From a virus, in the IMG/VR virus record IMGVR_UViG_3300010149_000153, positions 1 through 25,569 of that record: DNA of 25,569 nt. The stretch is one strand, 5' to 3'. Position numbers and translations under genes: made by a program. Positions 1-6,613 of this stretch are shown here, one piece after another. How positions within the stretch are numbered: position 1 is the first letter of the stretch; each line of letters opens with the position of its first letter. The notes beneath the pieces are model-generated. The model was not told the DNA's origin. It ran no database searches and was given only the letters and a program-made list of their open reading frames with translations.

Positions 1-71
1 GATCAGGATTCCGCTTCTGCCACGATTGGTTGGCGAACAAGACATGCAAAAAAGACAGGGAGGAGGAATGA
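1..71 (+). CDS. C-terminal end of an unknown small protein (5' end cut off)
   Basis: An open frame enters from the left edge (first full codon at base 3) and ends at TGA 69-71. The visible 22 residues include FCHDWLANKTCKKDREEE, so it is rich in Cys, His and Lys and could be the end of a small zinc-binding protein, but too little is seen to say. It ends in three glutamates encoded by GAGGAGGAA, which at DNA level is the Shine-Dalgarno sequence of the next gene. The same ending recurs downstream, which is the main reason to believe this frame. Stop and next start share one base (TGATG). Confidence 0.55.
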   Translation, partial: SGFRFCHDWLANKTCKKDREEE

Positions 72-376
72 TGTCGTTCACTGGAAAGCGCAACAGCGGC
101 CCTCGAAAGACCATGTTCCACCGCAAGCCAAAGTCAAGGAGTATGGCGAACCGTGTGTGGAATACTGTTCATAGCGTGTATGGTCGGCCACCAACCTGGA
201 TGCACATGATTCCCCCTCGCCGTTGGTATGAAGGGGATGACGGCGAGAAAGTCTTCACGGAAACAACACGTTGGGTTATCTCGTTTGATGAGAACGGGGA
301 AAACAAAATGATCATAGATGGCCGAGCCAAAGATGTGGCTGAGGCAATCTTACAAGGGGGAATCCATGATGCTTGA
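71..376 (+). CDS. Hypothetical protein, 101 aa, basic N-terminus
   Basis: Unrecognised. The first 40 residues are strongly basic (KRNSGPRKTMFHRKPKSR), followed by a tryptophan-rich segment and a short domain that looks beta-rich (RWVISFDENGENKMIIDG). Two adjacent ATG codons (68 and 71) are possible starts. ATG 71 sits 4 bases after GGAGGAGG (59-66) and is preferred; ATG 68 lies only one base from it. The basic start suggests nucleic-acid contact, which is inference. It overlaps the next gene by 11 bases, typical of the coupled small genes in this block. Confidence 0.6.
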   Translation: MSFTGKRNSGPRKTMFHRKPKSRSMANRVWNTVHSVYGRPPTWMHMIPPRRWYEGDDGEKVFTETTRWVISFDENGENKMIIDGRAKDVAEAILQGGIHDA

Positions 377-1091
377 CGAGTTCAAATTCCCCCATGCTCC
401 AAAAACACCCTTGTCCGTGATTGTTTGTGAATTGGATCCAAGTGAAAAGTGGATTAAGAATCACCCCTCCACCCGTTCTGCTGTGATCGATGATAGTCTT
501 TCATATCCTGAAGACTTCTCGGAGGTTATAGCGTTCTTGCCAGCGGTCGAACTCCCCCATGCATTAAAATCACTTGATTTTATTGTATTCATTGATCTTT
601 ATGGAAACGTTGGACTCATGCCAATTGACAATGCAAGGAAGAATTACGATCCTTTGGTGAGAGAAGATACATCTGTCGAAGAACACTTTAGGCGTATGTA
701 CCTGCATAAGAAATTCACCAATGCTATGGAAAAGGCAGGATGGCATTGTATGACATCGGAAACAGATCTCAAGGCATTCCGTGATTTGACACAGCCATCA
801 GGAACGGAATTGTTCAAGACCGTGTTGTATGGAGAAGATGGAGAAGTGGATTCGGAAGAGGAACCCCTGCCATACGATCCAATACCAGAAGCAATACTGA
901 AAGGACTCGAACGCTTCGCCTTTTGCGAGGCTTGCGGCCATCCTCACGATACGGATGCATACTCCTTTGAGGTGGATGGCTGCGAGTCGTGCGGTGCTGA
1001 ATTCGACGGAATGAACTTATTGGGGCAGATCTTCGTCATCGGAAGCAATGAAGATTCCATGCCAGGTTTGGATCAAGAGGAATGGGCATGA
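366..1091 (+). CDS. Hypothetical protein with C-terminal zinc ribbon, 241 aa
   Basis: Unrecognised overall. The body is acidic (about residues 1-175). Toward the C-terminus two cysteine knuckles are visible, FCEACGHPH and GCESCGAEF, separated by about 16 residues, which is the spacing of a zinc ribbon. ATG 366 follows AAGGGGGA (354-361) at a normal distance, and a second ATG at 369 is also possible. Its stop overlaps the start of the next gene as ATGA. A role in binding nucleic acid or protein through the zinc ribbon is inference; no catalytic motif was seen. Confidence 0.65.
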   Translation: MMLDEFKFPHAPKTPLSVIVCELDPSEKWIKNHPSTRSAVIDDSLSYPEDFSEVIAFLPAVELPHALKSLDFIVFIDLYGNVGLMPIDNARKNYDPLVREDTSVEEHFRRMYLHKKFTNAMEKAGWHCMTSETDLKAFRDLTQPSGTELFKTVLYGEDGEVDSEEEPLPYDPIPEAILKGLERFAFCEACGHPHDTDAYSFEVDGCESCGAEFDGMNLLGQIFVIGSNEDSMPGLDQEEWA

Positions 1092-1378
1092 CTTTCACCA
1101 TTCCCGATCCACGTCCTCGAAAGCCATCTGCAAAGATTCCACGGTGGTGGAAATGCGGATGCGAAGTTAATCTGGATTGGGTTCTTGATGGATTCCAGTA
1201 TTGCCCATACTGTGGAATGAAGTATCCAAAAAATAAATTGAATTTGATCGGCAGATGGATGTCCTATTCAAGTTGGCATACGACATACAGAAAAATTTCT
1301 GTTTCACGTGATGATATGATGCAATGCAAAACAGTTGAGCATGAGCCTGGAAATAAGGGATTTACTTCAAAGTTATGA
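1088..1378 (+). CDS. Small zinc-ribbon protein, 96 aa
   Basis: Near the N-terminus lies a compact zinc ribbon: WWKCGCEVNLDWV, then FQYCPYCGMKYP, i.e. CxC and CxxC about 16 residues apart. The rest is basic and unrecognised. ATG 1088 is chosen over ATG 1082 because AAGAGG (1075-1080) is 7 bases from 1088 but only 1 base from 1082. The start overlaps the upstream stop as ATGA. After its stop there is a 37-base spacer with no recognisable signal. The function is unknown; small zinc-ribbon proteins are common among early viral genes and often bind nucleic acid or host proteins. Confidence 0.65.
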   Translation: MTFTIPDPRPRKPSAKIPRWWKCGCEVNLDWVLDGFQYCPYCGMKYPKNKLNLIGRWMSYSSWHTTYRKISVSRDDMMQCKTVEHEPGNKGFTSKL

Positions 1379-1415
1379 GTGAGCCTTTAAGCCCCATATC
1401 CCTTTGGATAGAATC

Positions 1416-1664
1416 ATGTGGCTTTTTGACAGAGCGGCGAAACGGGAACAGATGCGTAAAGAGCATGAATCATTCATTGCTCCTTTGAAGAATCTGCTTG
1501 CTGAATTATTTGCTGATCGAGGTATGCTCTTAGGAAGCACACAATATAATGAAATGATTGGAGTTGAGAAGTGTAAAGCCCTCAGCGAGATCGATGACAG
1601 AATTATTGCTGTCAAGGAAAGAATACATTCGGAGGCTACGCGATGGAAGCAACGTCTCTTGTGA
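1416..1664 (+). CDS. Hypothetical helical protein, 82 aa
   Basis: Unrecognised. The sequence looks almost wholly alpha-helical with heptad-like spacing and many charged residues (KREQMRKEHESFIAPLKNLL and ALSEIDDRIIAVKERIHSE), so a short coiled coil is likely. The start is uncertain: ATG 1416 is used, but a TTG at 1404 lies in frame and neither has a strong Shine-Dalgarno sequence. The 3' end overlaps the next gene by 22 bases. A frame on the opposite strand covers the same stretch but does not fit the direction of this block. Confidence 0.5.
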   Translation: MWLFDRAAKREQMRKEHESFIAPLKNLLAELFADRGMLLGSTQYNEMIGVEKCKALSEIDDRIIAVKERIHSEATRWKQRLL

Positions 1665-1987
1665 AAATATGGGAAGAGGAAGATGAAGGGCAACTTTGGA
1701 CATTGTGTTCAACCCTAACCTTTGGAATGGATTGGGAGGTTGCGGTTATGATTGCGCCTCCAAATCGAGCAGGTTGGAGTGTTGTTGATGTTGATGCAAC
1801 AAACCTTGTTTCACGTGCCATTGCGGATGAACATCTTGCAACAATTCAAGAACATCTCAAAAACATTGGATACAGGCTGAATAATGATCATGTCAAGTGG
1901 CGTTGGAAGTATGATCAAGCGGCAGAATCATTCCGAATGAATCTTCGCGCTCCAAAAATTGTTGCACCACTTCTGGAGGAGGAATGA
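1643..1987 (+). CDS. Hypothetical protein, 114 aa
   Basis: Unrecognised. A mixed alpha/beta protein with an acidic N-terminal patch (KIWEEEDEGQLW) and no cysteine cluster or known motif. The start ATG 1643 is well supported by GGAGG at 1632-1636, six bases upstream. It ends in LLEEE: the last codons form GAGGAGGAATGA, which doubles as the ribosome binding site of the following zinc-ribbon gene. Stop and next start are separated by only two bases. Confidence 0.65.
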   Translation: MEATSLVKIWEEEDEGQLWTLCSTLTFGMDWEVAVMIAPPNRAGWSVVDVDATNLVSRAIADEHLATIQEHLKNIGYRLNNDHVKWRWKYDQAAESFRMNLRAPKIVAPLLEEE

Positions 1988-1989
1988 AA

Positions 1990-2133
1990 ATGAAATGTGA
2001 AGATTGCGGAAGCAAGAATTTGATACCAAATGGGAAGAGATATTGCCCCCTCGAAAAGATCGAGAAGGATACTCTTCGATGCAAACAATGTAGGAGGTGG
2101 TTTTTTGGCGGTATCCATGCCCAATCCGAATGA
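1990..2133 (+). CDS. Tiny zinc-ribbon protein, 47 aa
   Basis: Starts MKCEDCGSKN and carries a second knuckle RCKQCRRW about 25 residues on, giving CxxC...CxxC with one extra Cys between (RYCPLEK). This is the pattern of a stand-alone zinc ribbon. ATG 1990 lies 7 bases after GGAGGAGG (1975-1982); an in-frame ATG at 1984 is only one base away from it and is less likely. The 3' end overlaps the next gene. Its function is unknown; the fold suggests nucleic-acid or protein binding. A second tiny protein of the same design lies at 12908-13039. Confidence 0.6.
   Translation: MKCEDCGSKNLIPNGKRYCPLEKIEKDTLRCKQCRRWFFGGIHAQSE
2092..2100 (+). promoter_or_regulatory. Strong Shine-Dalgarno site that favours a TTG start
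   Basis: AGGAGGTGG lies 7 bases (counted from the last G of AGGAGG) before an in-frame TTG at 2105, whereas the first good ATG (2117) is much farther off. The ribosome site therefore supports TTG as the start of the 173-residue protein that follows. The site lies inside the coding sequence of the tiny zinc-ribbon gene upstream. Confidence 0.5.
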
Positions 2134-2626
2134 GGAAGACGTCGAATGGGCGTACTACCTATGGAACTCTCTGTCACGGGATGGCGGCAAATGGATCCTC
2201 CCTGGTGTGGGAGTCTATCGCAGAACTGGTGATAAGAAGTTATCATTAACCGAAATTCATTTTGCGAAACCGAATAAAAACGAATTTGAGCAGAGTGTAT
2301 TTGATCGACACCACTGGATTATGGTTCTCGCGGATAACATTGGGTGGACAATAGACGAGGCTGTTGAGTTGGCTAAGGACGAAGATGGACAGTTAAACAT
2401 CCCTGACGAAATGATTGGTCATGTTTCGATCTGCAATGCACGATGCGGAGCCATATTACGAGTTGAAGAACCAGTTCCTTCCGAGATTTACGAATTGATT
2501 GATGAAGAACTGAGATGCCCCTGCTGCCAGCAGGAGCAAGTCATCGAACCCGCTTTGAAGGGAATCCATGTCATCGTTGATGATCGGGGCTGGCAATTGA
2601 AAAAGCAACGTCAAGAAGAGGAATGA
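2105..2626 (+). CDS. Hypothetical protein with C-terminal zinc ribbon, 173 aa
   Basis: Unrecognised in its N-terminal two thirds (tryptophan-rich, with DRHHWIMVLADNIGW and a helical segment). The C-terminal third carries a zinc ribbon: ICNARCGAIL and RCPCCQQEQ, about 30 residues apart. The TTG at 2105 is chosen because of the strong AGGAGGTGG just upstream; ATG 2117 is the alternative. The protein ends RQEEE, the last codons again forming GAAGAGGAATGA before the start of the next gene at 2630. Function unknown. Confidence 0.6.
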   Translation: MAVSMPNPNEEDVEWAYYLWNSLSRDGGKWILPGVGVYRRTGDKKLSLTEIHFAKPNKNEFEQSVFDRHHWIMVLADNIGWTIDEAVELAKDEDGQLNIPDEMIGHVSICNARCGAILRVEEPVPSEIYELIDEELRCPCCQQEQVIEPALKGIHVIVDDRGWQLKKQRQEEE

Positions 2627-2629
2627 TTC

Positions 2630-2926
2630 ATGAGTCAAGATTTTAATTCAAGATTGAACGGAGTTGTCCCTTGTCAATTCCAACCTGGTCATGAATTACA
2701 TGTTATGACAAGTGAAGCATTTGGAACGAGAGTTCTCAATTTACGCTTGAACAGAATCATACCATCCATCAGAGGATACACGGGCTATACTAAGCAGGGT
2801 TTTATGCTTCAAAGGGATGAAGCGAGAGTGCTGTTAGAACAACTTCTCGAAGTGGTGAACGACGATGATCAGTGGGAAGATGATGCAGAGGAAATCGTTC
2901 CAATAGTAGGTGAAGAAGATGCTTGA
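2630..2926 (+). CDS. Hypothetical protein, 98 aa, faint PC4-like pattern
   Basis: The centre reads as a small beta sheet followed by a helix (NLRLNRIIPSIRGYTGYTKQ, then GFMLQRDEARVLLEQLLEVV), after which comes an acidic tail (DDDDQWEDDAEE-like). This sheet-helix-acidic-tail layout faintly recalls PC4/p15 coactivator domains that bind single-stranded DNA, with the 'TKQGFML..DEA..LLE' stretch in the place of PC4's 'TKKGI.L...E...L'. The likeness is weak and by eye only. ATG 2630 follows AGAGGA of the upstream gene's EEE end. The 3' end overlaps the next gene by 8 bases. Confidence 0.55.
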   Translation: MSQDFNSRLNGVVPCQFQPGHELHVMTSEAFGTRVLNLRLNRIIPSIRGYTGYTKQGFMLQRDEARVLLEQLLEVVNDDDQWEDDAEEIVPIVGEEDA

Positions 2927-3299
2927 ACGCTGGCTTGAAAAACATCATGAAGTGATGGAGCAAATGATGATAGATCTTGAATTGCCAATTGAATTGCTAA
3001 ATTTCTGCTATGATCTTTGGTTGGGAGCGAGGTTGAAAGCACCAAGGACGCCAAACTCCCTGATCGTTGATTGCATTTACACCATAGCGCATATGACTGG
3101 CAACAGACGTTCCTTCACGCAAATGAAAGACGCATCGATGAGAGTCATTGGGCGGAGGTGTGAACCTCTCCATCATGACAGAAGGCGCAAGCGAGCAGGT
3201 GATACGCGTTGGGTCGAAACAGATTGGGGAAAACATTTGATTCTTTCATTGGTAAATGATGAGTCGTCGTATGACGATTTAGTCAATGGAAGTGTTTGA
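2919..3299 (+). CDS. Hypothetical protein, 126 aa
   Basis: Unrecognised. Helical N-terminus (MLERWLEKHHEVMEQMM) and a basic middle (RCEPLHHDRRRKRAGD). No membrane segment and no cysteine cluster. ATG 2919 sits 5 bases after AGGTGA (2908-2913) and is preferred to the GTG at 2910. It overlaps the preceding stop by 8 bases and is followed directly by the next gene, whose TTG start abuts its TGA. It could be a small DNA-binding protein judging by its charge, but no motif supports this. Confidence 0.6.
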   Translation: MLERWLEKHHEVMEQMMIDLELPIELLNFCYDLWLGARLKAPRTPNSLIVDCIYTIAHMTGNRRSFTQMKDASMRVIGRRCEPLHHDRRRKRAGDTRWVETDWGKHLILSLVNDESSYDDLVNGSV

Positions 3300-4766
3300 T
3301 TGACGACAAATTACAGGGAAATATCCGAGTCTTTGAGAGTGGCCCCTGTATTGAAAACAAAGAAGTATTCTTTGATCGAGAATTTGCTTCGTAAGAATCA
3401 CTTGAATCAATGGAAAATTGTTTATCTCATGCATTCCCCGTCATCTAAAGTTAGGTTGTCGGACGAAGACTTTCGAGAGATTTACTTCCTGCTCACAGAT
3501 CTGTACCCCGAAGAAGTTGAACCAAATCCAGATCCAATAAATCTGTTGTCTTATTTGTCAAAGGCTTCCAAAACAACATCGATTTCGGAAAGAGTCTTTG
3601 AGATCACACGGCAAGTTCTTCATGAGGAAAGAGATAACGCAGAGAGGGCAGCATTACTTCGCCCGTTGTTTTCAAGAATTGAAAGAGAGGATCTGTTTTA
3701 CGCTTTGTTGCGTATGAGTTCCAGACCATTGCCGATCAACCGACATGATGTTGTCAAGGCTTTAGCAAGAGCAAACGGAAAATTGATGAGGAACATTCGT
3801 AAAGCATCGTTTCTTATTGGTATGGAAAAAGTATGCCAACGGCTATCCAGGGGAGAAGACATCCAAGAGATCTTGACCCCTGCGCTTGGAATTCCAATGA
3901 TTCTTCCATCTCCATCGGTCTTGAGCATTGATGATTTACCGTTTGGCAAATGCTACATGGAAATACCAGAAGGGCAATGGATGACACTCCATGTCCTGCG
4001 AGATGATATTTTCATGTACGACTCCGTGGGGGCAAAGGTCATTGTGGAGGACGCTACACGGCAGATGGTTAAATCTGCTTCAATTGATGAGGGCATTTAC
4101 CTTGTTGAGTACGCATCAGGGAGAGACATCGAAATTCAAATTCTCGATCAGTTGAACGTTGATAGTGACATGATGTCGTTTGAAAAGCGTAGGGCTGGAA
4201 TCAATTGTGCAGAGTGGGCAAAGAAAGATATGGTTTTGTTGAAGGATGCCTCCTATTATATGGAAAAAGTTGGAGTATCACAACCTGTATTACTTTGGAA
4301 CTACAATGGGGTTTTGACCTATGAAAATTCCATTTATGAGGTTGCCTTGCTCAATGCACAAACATCAAAACATTCCATTTTCCAAGTGGTAGGAGGCGTT
4401 TATACTGTTGAAACCCCGCTTGCCGCACCTAAGTTGAAGAAATGGCGAGTTGCTGTTCGAGATGGCGACTCATATTATCCAGTGGGGTTGATCGAAGCCG
4501 TACCTTCGTTTTCGCTGAACAGATTCATCAAGCCACACAAAGTTGCAGATGGAGAAGAGGTTGTCATGATCTCCCCCGTGTTTGTGAAAGTCAAAGTATT
4601 GGGATCTGGATGGGGCGACTACGGTGCGTACATTCAAGGGGTCATCACTGGTCACGCCGAACAAGCGGGCTTGTCCGATTGCGTTAGCATCGATGAACTC
4701 GAAGTATTATCCAAGGGATGGGAAGATGGATATGGCGATATTATTGGAGATCGGCAAGAAGATTAG
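3300..4766 (+). CDS. ATP-dependent DNA ligase-like protein, apparently without the catalytic lysine
   Basis: The 488-residue layout follows archaeal ATP-dependent DNA ligases: a helical N-terminal region (about 1-190), a short linker ending GIPMILPSPS where ligases have their P-rich 'P.kPMLA' segment, then a nucleotidyltransferase-like region. At residues 220-225, where an active ligase has the K-x-D-G motif, this protein reads MEIPEG. The following TLHVLRDDIFMYDSVG matches in spacing the ligase 'vQIH..g.ev.iFSRNG'. The lysine that would carry AMP is therefore Ile and the Asp is Glu. No later ligase motif is clear. It may be a non-catalytic DNA-clamping or end-binding descendant. Start is TTG 3300, directly after the upstream stop, with GGAAGTG upstream. 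The ligase relation is by-eye judgement and moderate. Confidence 0.45.
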   Translation: MTTNYREISESLRVAPVLKTKKYSLIENLLRKNHLNQWKIVYLMHSPSSKVRLSDEDFREIYFLLTDLYPEEVEPNPDPINLLSYLSKASKTTSISERVFEITRQVLHEERDNAERAALLRPLFSRIEREDLFYALLRMSSRPLPINRHDVVKALARANGKLMRNIRKASFLIGMEKVCQRLSRGEDIQEILTPALGIPMILPSPSVLSIDDLPFGKCYMEIPEGQWMTLHVLRDDIFMYDSVGAKVIVEDATRQMVKSASIDEGIYLVEYASGRDIEIQILDQLNVDSDMMSFEKRRAGINCAEWAKKDMVLLKDASYYMEKVGVSQPVLLWNYNGVLTYENSIYEVALLNAQTSKHSIFQVVGGVYTVETPLAAPKLKKWRVAVRDGDSYYPVGLIEAVPSFSLNRFIKPHKVADGEEVVMISPVFVKVKVLGSGWGDYGAYIQGVITGHAEQAGLSDCVSIDELEVLSKGWEDGYGDIIGDRQED

Positions 4767-4911
4767 AGATTGGGCATTACGACAAGAGGGGCTATTTTCA
4801 TGGTTAGCAATACCGATGGCGGTCATTATGATATTGGGGGCGACATTGCTTTATCTCCTGTTGATGATGACGATAATCCCCTTCATATGGATCAAGCAGA
4901 AGGTGATTTGA
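4726..4911 (+). CDS. Small membrane protein candidate, 61 aa
   Basis: The frame encodes a charged amphipathic start (LLEIGKKIRDWALRQEG), then a long hydrophobic run from about residue 24 to 55 (WLAIPMAVIMILGATLLYLL, MMTIIPFIWI), then a positively charged end (KQKVI). This is one long or two short membrane helices. It overlaps the end of the ligase-like gene by 41 bases, and its stop would overlap a TTG start of the next gene as TTGA. However, the next frame stays open across most of it with a competing ATG 4800. Either this gene or that longer N-terminus is real, or both are. Confidence 0.4.
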   Translation: MDMAILLEIGKKIRDWALRQEGLFSWLAIPMAVIMILGATLLYLLLMMTIIPFIWIKQKVI

Positions 4912-5306
4912 CCTCGTTCATCATGTCGGCAACTTTGATTCGTGGTCAAATTCGTTGCAAACTTTCAACGATCTATCAGTGTGGGTATGAGATAAGACCC
5001 ATAATTTGGTTCGTCAAGCGAACGCCCCAGGTTGAAGACAATTTGAAACGTCTTGGTCTTGAATATCGTGACACATTTGTTCGTACACAAGACATCTCTA
5101 AATTGTGCCATGCATACCGCCGCTACTTCAATTTGAGCAATATGGAAAATCAGTTGAAAATGGTCGATCACTTTAATGGCATATTGCCGCAGCCACACAA
5201 TCACGAAGAGGTTGAGGAGATCATTGACTTGTTAGATGAACAGAGTGAGTCTTTAAGACCCCCCTCCCCTTCGGATGAATCCCGCAAAGGAAGTGAACAA
5301 ACATGA
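4908..5306 (+). CDS. Hypothetical protein, 132 aa (start uncertain)
   Basis: Unrecognised. The core is a mixed domain (TLIRGQIRCKLSTIYQCGYE, IIWFVKRTPQ), followed by helices and a charged, proline- and serine-rich tail (SLRPPSPSDESRKGSEQT) that looks disordered. Two starts compete. TTG 4908 gives a four-base stop/start overlap with the small membrane gene and sits just behind AAGGTGAT. ATG 4800, 8 bases behind AAGAGGGG (4784-4791), would add 36 acidic residues and overlap the membrane gene by 112 bases. The end overlaps the start of the next gene as ATGA, suggesting coupling to the replication block. Confidence 0.5.
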   Translation: MTSFIMSATLIRGQIRCKLSTIYQCGYEIRPIIWFVKRTPQVEDNLKRLGLEYRDTFVRTQDISKLCHAYRRYFNLSNMENQLKMVDHFNGILPQPHNHEEVEEIIDLLDEQSESLRPPSPSDESRKGSEQT

Positions 5307-6613
5307 ATGAAGCATTGAAGAGAGTAATGGACGCCAAGAACTGGGATGAAGCCACGACGAAGGAGAACTTCGCCACCTTCATCAAAGAAAACTACCCCGA
5401 AATTTGGACACAAGCAGGTACTGTTCTTGCTAATGTGTCGCCTGATGACATCGATTTCTTCTCGTCTGCATTTGAAGTGAACAGTGTTCGCCGCAAAGGA
5501 TCCGGTGGCAAAGGCGAAGAATGGGTTGGAATGGTCGTTGCTTATGACGGCACACGCGACACAATGGGTCGTCAAAGAGATTCGGCAATCGATGCCGCAG
5601 AAGTCAACATCAGTCAAGCCCTCCGCTACGGCATTGAAGTCAATGGACGCACCGTTTCGATTGGCCGTGTTTCCAAGAAAGACGGCGAATGGGTTGTCTA
5701 TGATGCCAACGATGCCATCACATACAAGGAATCAGTCAAGGGCGAAGACGTTCCGCTGTGGGTCATCGCCATCAACGGTGGAGCCTCTCACATCTGTCTT
5801 TTGAAGGCCGACAACCGATCACCAAAGCGAGCCTTCATGCCAAAGCGCAAGTGGCTTTTCATCGGCAACACAACCGGCTCCTTCTTCTCGGAAGGGCCAT
5901 TGCCTCCAATGACGCTTGAATGTTCTTTCTCTGCCGCAGAGGTTGATTTGCAACTGTTCCGCCCAATCCGATTCAAAGCGGAAAAGGAAGCAGCATGGAA
6001 GCCAGCAGGTTCCACTGAACCTGATGAGGAGATTCTCAAAGCACTTGACCTTGATCCAGATTATGGTTTGGATTGGGTTGAAGATCAAATGGTCGCAAAG
6101 GCGACTCAAATCTTCTCCCCCGATCAATTCTTGGCTAACTTCATGGAAACGGTTGATTTGGCCTCTGCCTTCGACTATCACATGGAGAACCGCAAGATTC
6201 TGTCAAGTGGTCGAGATTGGGGTCCGACATTCGCCATCAGTGGGACAGTTGATTACATCGACTATGCTGGAAAGGAGAATGCTTACACCGAGGGTGGCTT
6301 CAAGCATTCCCTCACATTGACCTCGAACAGCCTCCGCCGTGAAGATCCAAAGGCAAGTCTTTGGCTTGACGTTCCACGCGTTCTTGTTGAAAGCCATCAT
6401 GCACTTCAAGTCAAGAAGGCAGACAACTGGAAGGACTTTGCTCAGGGAAGCCGAGTGTGGGCTGTTGTTCGCTCTCGATCATGGCAAGGTACTGACGGAA
6501 ACATCAACCTCAACATGGACGCCCTCAGCGTCTATGCCATGCCTCTTCGTTCCATCGTTGCACAGAATGCCCCTGACGACGCTAACAGCCTCGGTCACAC
6601 GGAGGGATTTTGA
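5303..6613 (+). CDS. Probable OB-fold single-stranded DNA-binding protein (RPA-like)
   Basis: A 436-residue protein with two beta-rich regions (about 70-205 and 300-425) separated by an acidic helical linker. The strands KGEEWVGMVVAYDG, EWVVYDANDA and GPTFAISGTVDYIDYAG, SRVWAVVRSRSWQGTDG fit the alternating pattern of OB folds as in RPA-type proteins. No single diagnostic motif is visible, so the call rests on the strand pattern plus context: it directly precedes a Sak4-like ATPase, a pairing known in viral recombination modules where Sak4 acts with an SSB. It would coat single-stranded DNA during replication. The start overlaps the upstream stop as ATGA behind AAGGAAGTG. A different beta-sandwich protein cannot be excluded. 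Confidence 0.45.
   Translation: MNEALKRVMDAKNWDEATTKENFATFIKENYPEIWTQAGTVLANVSPDDIDFFSSAFEVNSVRRKGSGGKGEEWVGMVVAYDGTRDTMGRQRDSAIDAAEVNISQALRYGIEVNGRTVSIGRVSKKDGEWVVYDANDAITYKESVKGEDVPLWVIAINGGASHICLLKADNRSPKRAFMPKRKWLFIGNTTGSFFSEGPLPPMTLECSFSAAEVDLQLFRPIRFKAEKEAAWKPAGSTEPDEEILKALDLDPDYGLDWVEDQMVAKATQIFSPDQFLANFMETVDLASAFDYHMENRKILSSGRDWGPTFAISGTVDYIDYAGKENAYTEGGFKHSLTLTSNSLRREDPKASLWLDVPRVLVESHHALQVKKADNWKDFAQGSRVWAVVRSRSWQGTDGNINLNMDALSVYAMPLRSIVAQNAPDDANSLGHTEGF

Noticed and set aside
5916-6320. A 134-codon + strand frame inside the SSB-like gene
   Set aside because: No ribosome site, composition rich in Arg, Ser and Trp like an out-of-frame reading.
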